A DNA stretch of 64,000 nucleotides from a virus. The translations under genes were made by a program, and so were the position numbers. Positions 25,831 to 33,965 of the stretch are shown one piece after another. The stretch's first letter is position 1. Each line of letters starts with the position of its first letter. The notes under the pieces are model-generated. The model ran no database searches, was not told where the DNA came from, and worked only from the letters and a program-made list of their open reading frames with translations. The stretch spans positions 62,001 to 126,000 of IMG/VR virus record IMGVR_UViG_3300045912_000789; one strand, 5' to 3'.

Positions 25831-27032
25831 GACGTGGTTCCTTGGTCTGTGGCAGCCGAGATCTTGCTGCCCGGGACGGCCTTCTGCTTCCCGTCGGAGG
25901 TCAGCGTGTACTCGGCGAGCATCTCGTCTCCCGTCTCGGGGAAGTGGCTCGCGATGTTCACGCGGACCTTGTGCTTGAGCTGCACGATCAGCGCGACGCG
26001 CATCTCGCCGTCGAGAGCAGGGACCCACTTCTTCAAGCCCACGTGCTTCTTCTCGACGCCCTTCACGTTGAGGTACTGGGCGACGGCGAAGACCGAAGCG
26101 TACTGCTGCATCCGGCGAGCAGCGGCGTCGCCGGAGAGCTGAAGGTTCCCGCGGTGTAGGATCTCCTGGACGTCGACCTTCTGGATGATCTCGTACCAAG
26201 CCCAGAAGTCGTTCGCGACGTGGTCGCCGACCTTGCGCGCGACGATGCCCTTCCAGTTCTCCTTCGCTCCGTTCTGGAACACGTCCTCCACCGGGTTGAA
26301 GTACTCGAAGAGCTGCTGCGAGGCCTCCCACCACCCGCGCGGGGTGGGGAACCGCGCCACGCCTTCCTTCCACTCGTGGAGGTGGGCCGGCTTGAACTGG
26401 AGGTAGCCGATCACGGCTTCGTGGATCTCGCCGCTGTCGCGGCCGTACTCGGTGAAGCTGAGGATGTCCGGTGCCATCTCGATGATGGTCATGCGGGTCC
26501 GCAGCGACTCCGAGATCTCGTTCGCGTAGATGTCGTCGTCGAGCCTGTTCCCGGCGCCCATGATGAGGGTGCCGGGGTGCAGGTCCTTGTCGCGGAACTT
26601 GCGGTTCGCGGTGACGCCGAGCAGGGCGCCCTGCACGACCGGCGGAGCCTTGTCGAGGTCGTCGAAGAAGAGGAAGCCCGGCTGGATGCACGCCATGGCG
26701 GCGTAGCGGTTCAGCACCCACTCCATGTACGCGCCCCGCGCGCCGGCCTTCTCCGACTCGGTGCCGTTCTGCATCAGCCACCGGATCATGCCGGGAACGG
26801 GCACCCCCGACACGTCCGTGGCGTCGCTGTTCTCGCCGCAGTTGATCGCGAGGAGCGTGAGCGAGTAGTGCTCACAGGCGCGACGAGCGATGGCGGTCTT
26901 GCCGCCGCCCACCGGCCCGAGGAGCAGCGGGTTGTTGAGCGGGTGTTCGACGCCCTTCTGGATCAGCTTCGTCTGCATCTCCAGCTCGCGGCGTACCAAG
27001 ATCTCGGCCGGCTTGAACCCGTACGTCGTCAT
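25827..27032 (-). CDS. MoxR-family AAA+ ATPase
   Basis: The 401-aa product has Walker A GPVGGGKT (39-46), Walker B FLFFDDLDKA, a sensor-1 region with GAGNR, and an ESLRTRM arginine-finger segment, all within the first 210 residues, then a helical lid and a C-terminal extension. MoxR ATPases remodel or activate protein complexes together with vWA proteins, and the vWA gene follows with a GTGA overlap. The start at 27032 overlaps the upstream gene by 4 bases. An AAA+ of this type inside a structural gene region is unusual. Confidence 0.85.
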   Translation of the reverse strand: MTTYGFKPAEILVRRELEMQTKLIQKGVEHPLNNPLLLGPVGGGKTAIARRACEHYSLTLLAINCGENSDATDVSGVPVPGMIRWLMQNGTESEKAGARGAYMEWVLNRYAAMACIQPGFLFFDDLDKAPPVVQGALLGVTANRKFRDKDLHPGTLIMGAGNRLDDDIYANEISESLRTRMTIIEMAPDILSFTEYGRDSGEIHEAVIGYLQFKPAHLHEWKEGVARFPTPRGWWEASQQLFEYFNPVEDVFQNGAKENWKGIVARKVGDHVANDFWAWYEIIQKVDVQEILHRGNLQLSGDAAARRMQQYASVFAVAQYLNVKGVEKKHVGLKKWVPALDGEMRVALIVQLKHKVRVNIASHFPETGDEMLAEYTLTSDGKQKAVPGSKISAATDQGTTS

Positions 27033-27412
27033 TCGTCCTCCTCGTCTTCCTCTTCTTCGTCTTCGTCTTCGTCGTCTTCGGCTTCCTCGGCGTACATCGC
27101 CTGTTCGACGAGATCCGTGTAGCACTGCTCGTGCGCGTACTTCGTGACTGTCTCGTCCGTGACGAAGCCGAGCTGGTTGTTCGGCAGCTTCACGATCTGG
27201 AGCTTGGCGTCCGGGTCCGGCACGAACATCGGGACGTCGAACTCTCGGCTCGGGAAGATCATCCCCGGGATCATCATGATGACGGGGGTGCCCACCCCGA
27301 CGTTCTCTTCCCCGCAGAGATCGCACGGGGCGGTGATGTCGTCGAAGCCCTCGAAGTTGTTCGGGGGCTCCGCTTCGGCTTCCATCTGCTCTCTGCTGAT
27401 CTTGTCCTTCAT
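27029..27412 (-). CDS. Hypothetical 127-aa protein with acidic tail
   Basis: The product has a folded N-terminal part with C-x2-C (CDLCG) and a further Cys near residue 97, and a C-terminal tail made almost wholly of Asp and Glu (about 20 residues). It could be a small zinc-binding adaptor with an electrostatic tail. It overlaps the MoxR start by 4 bases, so it is co-translated with the ATPase and may regulate or recruit its client. The function is not recognised. Confidence 0.72.
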   Translation of the reverse strand: MKDKISREQMEAEAEPPNNFEGFDDITAPCDLCGEENVGVGTPVIMMIPGMIFPSREFDVPMFVPDPDAKLQIVKLPNNQLGFVTDETVTKYAHEQCYTDLVEQAMYAEEAEDDEDEDEEEEDEEDE

Positions 27413-27520
27413 TCAGCCTCCGATGAGCCATCTCCAGAACGGGCTGTTTGTCACGGCGTCGACCACACCGAGGGCGAAGCCAGCGGCGAACGACCAGAAC
27501 ACGACCGAGAAGAGGCTCAC
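27413..27520 (-). CDS. 35-aa single-span membrane peptide
   Basis: The GTG at 27520 overlaps the upstream stop as GTGA, and the stop at 27415-27413 lies one base from the next start. Translation gives a 35-residue peptide whose residues 3-23 are hydrophobic and aromatic (VVFWSFAAGFALGVV), followed by a short polar end with WRWLIGG. A single transmembrane helix is likely. Its exact fit between two coupled genes supports a real gene, though it is very short. The role could be anchoring or signalling for the MoxR cassette. Confidence 0.55.
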   Translation of the reverse strand: MSLFSVVFWSFAAGFALGVVDAVTNSPFWRWLIGG

Positions 27521-27657
27521 CCGGGTTCCTCCGAGAGGCCCTCGATGGACTTCTCCAGCGCCTCGTTCAGGTCGTTCTCGAACCTGGTCAGGCTGTCGTC
27601 GTGCTCGTACTGGTCCTGGTCTTCGGCTTCCTTCGTCTGTTCGTTGGGATCGTGCAT
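27517..27657 (-). CDS. 46-aa acidic peptide, first gene of MoxR cassette
   Basis: The ATG at 27657 has a GGAGGA ribosome site and follows the divergent promoter region, making this the first leftward gene of the cassette. The 46-aa product is highly acidic (Asp/Glu/Gln-rich) with a helical DSLTRFENDLNEALEKSIEG segment. A longer frame to 27744 would cross the promoter. It ends in GTGA overlap with the 35-aa membrane peptide. The function is unknown. Confidence 0.6.
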   Translation of the reverse strand: MHDPNEQTKEAEDQDQYEHDDSLTRFENDLNEALEKSIEGLSEEPG

Positions 27658-27662
27658 CTGGT

Positions 27663-27703
27663 CCTCCACGCCTGCTGATAGCTGCGAGGACGCTCGCGTT
27701 GAC
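27663..27703 (-). promoter_or_regulatory. Leftward regulatory element, 30-bp repeat copy 1
   Basis: The leftward strand carries GTCAAC (27703-27698), 17 bp, TATCAG (27680-27675), then GGAGG (27667-27663) before the ATG at 27657. Bases 27663-27692 match 43931-43960 with one mismatch, including a 22-bp exact run (27671-27692). The GTCAAC box overlaps the rightward TTGACC box, so the two directions may compete. Confidence 0.5.
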
Positions 27704-27728
27704 CCATATTCGAGGGCGCGGGTAGACT
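27699..27728 (+). promoter_or_regulatory. Rightward leaderless promoter of the RNA polymerase gene
   Basis: TTGACC (27699-27704), an 18-bp spacer and TAGACT (27723-27728) are followed by six bases and the GTG start at 27735. The predicted transcript would begin at or beside the start codon, and there is no ribosome site. The geometry is identical to 16596-16625. Confidence 0.65.
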
Positions 27729-27734
27729 GCGTGG

Positions 27735-30700
27735 GTGCTGACATCGGACCCCCACCACCAGTTCGAGGAACTGAAGGATCAGCTCCTTCAGCAGATCGGC
27801 CAGACTTTCCCGGTGAAGGACCGGTCGGGTCGGTTCGAGGTGCGCGTGAGCGACCTCAAGATCGAGGATCGTCTCGGGGTCGACGACATCAAGGACCAGT
27901 TCAAGGCGAAGATGGAGGGCCGGTCGTGGGCCGCTCCCGTCGTCGGAACGATCGAGATCGTCGACACCACGTCGGGGAAGACGCTGGTCAGCAAGAAGAA
28001 CTCGCCGGTCGCCAAGATCCCGAAGCTGACGCGTCACTACAGCTACATCATCGGCGGGTCGGAGAAGTTCATCGCGAACCAGTGGCGCCTGCGTCCGGGC
28101 GTCTACGTGAAGGCGACCGAGAAGCCCGGCGAGTTCGAGGCGCAGTTCCAGCTCGCCAAGGGCCGCAGCTTCGATCTCCAGACCGGTGACAGTGGCGAGA
28201 TCTACATGAAGCTGGGGTCGCGGAAGATCCCGCTCTACAGCGTTCTGAACGCCATGGGCGTCGACGACGAGGCGATGAAGAAGGCGTGGGGTGCCGACGC
28301 CTACGAGGCATCGCGCAAGAAGGCCAACGTCGCGCGCGACCTCAAGTCGCTCTACGAGACCTGGCGCAAGGAACCGCTCGGGGAGAAGGCCGATCCGGTC
28401 CTGGAGACGAAGGCCATCTTCGAGGGCACCCGCATCGATCCGGTCGTGGCGCACGCCAACGTCGGTGTGAAGTCCGAGCGGGTCGACAGTAGCGTGCTCT
28501 TCGAGGCCTCGAAGAAGCTGCTGGACGTCGCCGCCAAGCGGAAGGATCCGGACCCCATCGACAGCCTCCGATACAAGGAGCTGTGGACCGCGAAGGACCA
28601 GTTCGTCGATCGGATCGCCAAGGCCGCACCCGACATCGAGTCTCGGATCCAGCGCGCGCTGGGGAAGCCCACGGTTCAGCGTCGTCTGGCGTCGGGCGAC
28701 CACAGCGTCCTGCGCGACGTGTTCATGCCCGACCTCATCCAGCGCCCGCTCTACCACGTCTTCACGACGTCCCTGGCGGCGAACGGGAAGCAGACGAACC
28801 CCGTCTCGATGCTCTCGGACCGGTCCATGGTGACGATCACGGGACCGGGCGGCATCCAGAACCCGCACGCGCTGTCGAAGAGCAACACGTCGCTCGACCC
28901 GTCGCACCTCGGCTTCCTCGACCCGGTGTTCACGCCCGAGTCGAACGCCGGCGTGAACACGCACCTCACCTTCGGTGTGTCGATCAAGGATCGGAAGCCG
29001 TACGTCCGGCTCTACAACACGAAGACCGGGAAGATGGAGGACGTCGACGCCGCGACCGCGGCAGTCTCGAACGTTGTCCTCCCCGACCAGGTGCGGTGGG
29101 AGAAGGGCACGCCGAAGCCCCTCAGCAAGACGGTCCGGATGTCGGACTCCCGCGGCCACATGCGCGACGACATCGCGTTCTCCTCGGCCGACTACGTGAT
29201 GCCGAGCGCGGCGCAGGTCTTCGCCGTCGAGACGAACCTCGTGCCGTTCATGCAGAACGACAGCGCCGGACGCTCGACGATGTCGGCTCGGCACATGGCC
29301 CAGGCCATCTCGGTGGTCGGCCGTGAGCCGCCCAAGGTGCAGGTCGAGGCCGGCGCCGGGAAGTCGTTCGAGGCGATCATGGGCTCCGGGTTCCTCGCGC
29401 ACCGCGCCAAGGCGGACGGTGTGGTGAAGGAGATCAAGAAGGACGAGATCGTCATCCAGGGCAAGGACGGGACGCATTCGGTTCACCTCTATCACCACTA
29501 CCCAACGAACGATCCGAAGGGCCAGCTTCACAGCTCGCCGCTGGTGAAGCCGGGGGACCGCGTCCGAGCCGGGCAGATCGTCGCGGACAACAACTACACG
29601 AAGAACGGCACGCTCGCGCTGGGCGCGAACCTGCGCGTGGCGTACCTGGCCAACGGCTCGAACCACGAGGACGGCATCGTCATCTCGCGAAGCGCCGCCG
29701 ACCGCTTGGCGTCCGAGCACCTCTACAAGCCCAGCATGCTCCTCTCCGACACCCACGTGCTCGGGAAGAAGGAGTTCCTGATCGGCAAGCCGGGGGTCTA
29801 CTCGAAGGATCGCATCGACAAGATCGGTGACGACGGCATCGTCAAGCCCGGTACGAAGGTGAAGCCGGGCGACCCGCTCGTGCTGGCGCTCGGCGAGGTC
29901 ATGCTGCCCGGGACCGCCGACATCAACGCGAAGTACAAGATCGGCAAGCGCCTCCGCAACAAGTACCAGAACAGCTCGATGGTCTGGGACGGCGACTACG
30001 AGGCCGAGGTCGTGCGTGCGGAGCGCGTCGGCAAGAACGTCGTCGTCCACCTCAAGACCCTGGAGCCGGCGCAGATCGGCTCGAAGATCTCCACGCGCCA
30101 CAGTGCGAAGGGCATCGTCACGGAGATCATCGACGACAAGGACATGCCCCACGACGAGAAGGGCAAGCCCGTGGAGATGCTGATCAACCCGGTCAGCGTG
30201 CCCGGACGCATGAACCCCGGCCAGCTCCTGGAGACGGCCGCGGGGAAGATCGCGGACAAGACGGGACGCCCGTACTTCGTCCGCAACTTCCAGGGAGGCA
30301 CCGACTACCTCAAGAAGATCCAGGACGAGCTGAAGCAGCACGGACTGAAGGACACCGAGACGCTCTACGACCCGAAGACGGGCCGGAAGCTCGGCGACGT
30401 GATGGTCGGTCCGCACTACGCCTTCCAGCTCGAACACCAGATCGACAAGAAGACGCACGTGCGCGCCGGCGGCTACGGCAGCGAGCTGCTCCAGTTCGAC
30501 GCGCCGAAGATCCACTACGACAACGACACGCGTGTCCCTCGCGGTGGCGGCCACACCGGCGCGCAGAGCCTCGGCAGCCTTGGCATCTACGCCGCGCTGG
30601 CCGCCGGCCTGAAGGACAACCTGCGCGAGATGCAGACGCTGAAGTCGGACCAGCCGCAGGCCCGTGAGGTCTGGGGCGCGCTGGCGAACGGTGAGCGCAT

Positions 30701-33700
30701 CCCGGCACCGAAGATCCCGTTCGTCTTCAAGAAGTTCGAGTCGATGCTCACGGGCCTCGGCGTGAACGTCGAGAAGTCGGGCGCTGAGATCCGCCTGATG
30801 CCGCGCAGCGACGCCGAGACGCGAGCCATGAGCCGTGGCGAGATCACGCGCCCCACCCGTAGCATCCGCGGCAAGGACGACAAGCCGGAGCAGGGCGGGC
30901 TCTTCGACCCGAACATCACCGGCGGTCCTGCGGGCCAGCACTGGGGCCACGTCGAGCTGGTCGAGCCGATGCCGAACCCGGTGTACGCCCGGGCCATCGC
31001 GCACACGCTCGGCATCAAGGAGACCGACATCCCCAAGATCATCGAGGGGAAGGCGAAGCTGCCGAACGGAGAGATCGGCGGCAAGGCGTTCCGCGACGCT
31101 CTGAAGTCGATCGACATCGACAAGGAGATGAAGGCGACGGCCGCGGCGCTGAAGGATCCCAAGGTGAAGGGCGCGCAGCTCGACAAGCTGCACTTCAAGT
31201 ACCGCGCGCTGAAGACCGTGAAGGACGCCGGCAAGCGGCTCGACGAGGCCTGGACCATCAAGGCCGTGCCGGTGCTGCCGCCCGTGTTCCGCCCGCAGGC
31301 CACGCTGCCGGACGGGACGATCAAGAACAACCCCCTCAACGCGCTCTACAAGCGTCTCGGCATGGTGAACGAGTCGCTCAAGAAGGGCGAGGGCAAGGTT
31401 CCCTACAACAACACGCTCGATGCGCGCGCCGGTCTCTACCAGGAGCTGTCGAACCTCTTCGGCACCACGCCGAAGGGGAAGAAGGCGCTCGACCTCGACA
31501 TGCGCGGCACGAAGGAAGATCCCGACAAGACGCTGCCCGGCATCATCCACATGATCTCGGGTGACCAGCCGAAGGACGGGTTCTTCCAGGACAAGATGAT
31601 CGCGAAGAAGCAGGACTACACGTCCCGTGCGACCATCGTCGTGGACCCGAACCTGTCGGTGGACGAGATTGGTCTGCCGAAGAAGATTGCCATCGAGCTG
31701 ATGCGCCCGATGGTGGCGCGCCGCCTCGTCCAGGCCCGCATCCGGCCGGACGAGGCGCAGAAGATGATCAGCCGCAAGGACCCCATCGCCATCAAGGCTC
31801 TGGAGCAGGAGGTCCAGCACCGTCCCGTCCTGATGAAGCGCGACCCCGTGCTGCACCAGTACGGTCTCGTCGCCCAGCGGGCGAAGCTCACCGACGACCC
31901 GGCGATCAAGGTGAGCCCGCTCATCCTGCCGCCGCTCGGCGGCGACATCGACGGCGACACCGTGGCGCTGATGGTCCCCCTCACCCAGGAGGCGATCGAA
32001 GAGGCGAAGCGCATCATGCCGTCGCAGCGCACGCTCAGCGACAGCTCGGGCGACGTGCTGTTCTCGCCGGCGAACGAGTCGGCCCTCAGCCTCTACCGCA
32101 TGTCGATCCCCCGCGGGAAGCACCAGGGGGCGCTGAAGGACAAGGACGAGGCGGAGGCGCTGTTCCGCTCGAACCGCATCCACCTCAACCAGCAGATCCA
32201 CGTGAAGGGCGTGGGCGACACCACGCTCGGACGGCTCCGCATCGCCGAAGTCCTGCCGGAGAAGTTCCGCCCCGACGTCCTCACCAAGCTCGACAAGCCG
32301 TTCGATCGCAAGGTCCAGGAAAGCATCCTGAAGGACGTCGCGAAGAACATGCCGAAGCACTTCGTCGAGACCGTCGACGGGATGAGCCGGCTGGGCTTCA
32401 AGATGGCCTACGAGTCGGGCCACACCGTCGGGCTGAAGGACATCGAGCCGCTGCGTGAGCACCGCGACAAGATCATCGCCGACGCCACCAAGGAGGTCGC
32501 GGCGATGAAGGCGCGCGGCGCGGACGCCGCAGAGACGACCGAGGCCTGGCTCCGGGCGACCCGGAAGATCCACGACGTCTACAACGACGTGCTCAAGGGC
32601 AAGCCCACGAACGTCTCGGACATGGCACCGGCGCCGCTGGGCTCCGGCATCAAGGCGAAGCGCGAGCAGTTCCAGGGGCTCATCATGGCCCCCATGCTGG
32701 TCGAGGATCACCTCGGCACCCCCTCGAAGGTGCCGATCACGAAGAGCTTCGCCGAGGGCATCGACCTCGGCGGCTACTTCCTCCAGGCCGCCGGCGCGCG
32801 TCGCGGCGTCATCCAGAAGACCGACTCGGTGCGCGAGCCCGGCTACATGAGCAAGCTGCTCGTGCAGGCGAACATCGACCAGCCGATCACCTCGGCCGAC
32901 TGCGGAACGACCCACGGGATGTCGATGCCGGTGACCCACAAGGACATCGTGGATCGGCACCTCGCCAGCGACGTGAAGATCGGCGACCACCTGTTCAAGG
33001 CCGGCACGGTCGTCACTCCAGACGTGCTGTCGAAGGCCAAGGAGAAGGGTGTCGATCAGCTCGTCGTCCACAGTCCGCTGAAGTGCCGGATGCCGCAGGG
33101 CGTCTGCTCGAAGTGCATGGGCGTGCACCCCAGCGGCAAGGAGTATCACCTCGGTGAGAACGTCGGCATCGTGGCGGCCCAGGCGCTCGGTGAGCGAGCG
33201 GCGCAGCTCATGCTGAAGCAAACGCACGGCGGCGGTATCGTGTCCACGGCCGGCCACAGCGTCTCGGAGTTCAGCGACGTGCAGCGTCTCTTCGACGCCG
33301 CGAAGCGGGGGCGCGAGGACGCAGCCCTGGCTCCCAACAACGGCAAGATCGTCGGTGTCCACCAGAGCAAGGCGGGCGACTGGGTCATCCAGTTCGAGCG
33401 CGGCAAGGTGAAGACCCGGCAGAAGCCGCTCCCGCACGTGAAGCCGGGCACCGAGGTGAAGCGCGGCGACACGCTCACCGCAGGCGACCCGAACATCCAC
33501 GATCTCCTGGCGACGAAGGGTCTCGACGCCGTCCAGGCTCACATGGTCGACAAGATCGGTACCATCTACGGCCGTGAGGGTGTGCTTCGTCGTCACGTCG
33601 AGCTGGCGGTTCGGAACGCCACGGGCGTCGTGCGGGTCACCGATCCCGGAGACCACGACGGCTACGTCCGTGGCGACTACGTCCAGAAGTCGGTGCTCGA

Positions 33701-33965
33701 CGAGATCAACCGCGGCGTCCTCAAGGGCAAGGAGGCGGTGAAGTACCAGCCGATGCTGCTGCCCACGAAGATGATCCCGCTGCGCCGGCAGGAGGACTGG
33801 ATCGCGCGCCTTCAGGGCGAGCGCATCGGCCAGAGCGTCCTGCGCGGCATCCAGCACGGCCACAAGTCGGACGTGACCGGACGACACCCCATCCCCGCTC
33901 TCGCCGTCGGTGTGACGGTCGGCGCGCCCGCCGACGCTCGCCCGTTCGGCACCGCTGCACGCTGA
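27735..33965 (+). CDS. Single-chain fused beta-beta' multisubunit RNA polymerase
   Basis: The 2076-aa protein joins both large RNA polymerase subunits. The beta part carries FMQNDSAGRSTM (cf. FLENDDANR), NHEDGIVIS at 643-651, and a segment from residue 789 with HSAKG, DMP and GRMNPGQLLE. The beta' part carries VLPPVFRP, RATIVVDP, HRPVLMKRDP, then G-D1404-x-D1406-x-D1408 (cf. NADFDGD), the trigger-loop/bridge region near 1660-1710 ending in DCGTTHG, a C-x7-C-x2-C site (CRMPQGVCSKC), and GIVAAQALGERAAQL. Active-site Asp residues are intact. No alpha or omega gene is visible. The GTG start follows a leaderless promoter, and the gene shares TGATG with the spike gene. Confidence 0.93.
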   Translation: MLTSDPHHQFEELKDQLLQQIGQTFPVKDRSGRFEVRVSDLKIEDRLGVDDIKDQFKAKMEGRSWAAPVVGTIEIVDTTSGKTLVSKKNSPVAKIPKLTRHYSYIIGGSEKFIANQWRLRPGVYVKATEKPGEFEAQFQLAKGRSFDLQTGDSGEIYMKLGSRKIPLYSVLNAMGVDDEAMKKAWGADAYEASRKKANVARDLKSLYETWRKEPLGEKADPVLETKAIFEGTRIDPVVAHANVGVKSERVDSSVLFEASKKLLDVAAKRKDPDPIDSLRYKELWTAKDQFVDRIAKAAPDIESRIQRALGKPTVQRRLASGDHSVLRDVFMPDLIQRPLYHVFTTSLAANGKQTNPVSMLSDRSMVTITGPGGIQNPHALSKSNTSLDPSHLGFLDPVFTPESNAGVNTHLTFGVSIKDRKPYVRLYNTKTGKMEDVDAATAAVSNVVLPDQVRWEKGTPKPLSKTVRMSDSRGHMRDDIAFSSADYVMPSAAQVFAVETNLVPFMQNDSAGRSTMSARHMAQAISVVGREPPKVQVEAGAGKSFEAIMGSGFLAHRAKADGVVKEIKKDEIVIQGKDGTHSVHLYHHYPTNDPKGQLHSSPLVKPGDRVRAGQIVADNNYTKNGTLALGANLRVAYLANGSNHEDGIVISRSAADRLASEHLYKPSMLLSDTHVLGKKEFLIGKPGVYSKDRIDKIGDDGIVKPGTKVKPGDPLVLALGEVMLPGTADINAKYKIGKRLRNKYQNSSMVWDGDYEAEVVRAERVGKNVVVHLKTLEPAQIGSKISTRHSAKGIVTEIIDDKDMPHDEKGKPVEMLINPVSVPGRMNPGQLLETAAGKIADKTGRPYFVRNFQGGTDYLKKIQDELKQHGLKDTETLYDPKTGRKLGDVMVGPHYAFQLEHQIDKKTHVRAGGYGSELLQFDAPKIHYDNDTRVPRGGGHTGAQSLGSLGIYAALAAGLKDNLREMQTLKSDQPQAREVWGALANGERIPAPKIPFVFKKFESMLTGLGVNVEKSGAEIRLMPRSDAETRAMSRGEITRPTRSIRGKDDKPEQGGLFDPNITGGPAGQHWGHVELVEPMPNPVYARAIAHTLGIKETDIPKIIEGKAKLPNGEIGGKAFRDALKSIDIDKEMKATAAALKDPKVKGAQLDKLHFKYRALKTVKDAGKRLDEAWTIKAVPVLPPVFRPQATLPDGTIKNNPLNALYKRLGMVNESLKKGEGKVPYNNTLDARAGLYQELSNLFGTTPKGKKALDLDMRGTKEDPDKTLPGIIHMISGDQPKDGFFQDKMIAKKQDYTSRATIVVDPNLSVDEIGLPKKIAIELMRPMVARRLVQARIRPDEAQKMISRKDPIAIKALEQEVQHRPVLMKRDPVLHQYGLVAQRAKLTDDPAIKVSPLILPPLGGDIDGDTVALMVPLTQEAIEEAKRIMPSQRTLSDSSGDVLFSPANESALSLYRMSIPRGKHQGALKDKDEAEALFRSNRIHLNQQIHVKGVGDTTLGRLRIAEVLPEKFRPDVLTKLDKPFDRKVQESILKDVAKNMPKHFVETVDGMSRLGFKMAYESGHTVGLKDIEPLREHRDKIIADATKEVAAMKARGADAAETTEAWLRATRKIHDVYNDVLKGKPTNVSDMAPAPLGSGIKAKREQFQGLIMAPMLVEDHLGTPSKVPITKSFAEGIDLGGYFLQAAGARRGVIQKTDSVREPGYMSKLLVQANIDQPITSADCGTTHGMSMPVTHKDIVDRHLASDVKIGDHLFKAGTVVTPDVLSKAKEKGVDQLVVHSPLKCRMPQGVCSKCMGVHPSGKEYHLGENVGIVAAQALGERAAQLMLKQTHGGGIVSTAGHSVSEFSDVQRLFDAAKRGREDAALAPNNGKIVGVHQSKAGDWVIQFERGKVKTRQKPLPHVKPGTEVKRGDTLTAGDPNIHDLLATKGLDAVQAHMVDKIGTIYGREGVLRRHVELAVRNATGVVRVTDPGDHDGYVRGDYVQKSVLDEINRGVLKGKEAVKYQPMLLPTKMIPLRRQEDWIARLQGERIGQSVLRGIQHGHKSDVTGRHPIPALAVGVTVGAPADARPFGTAAR

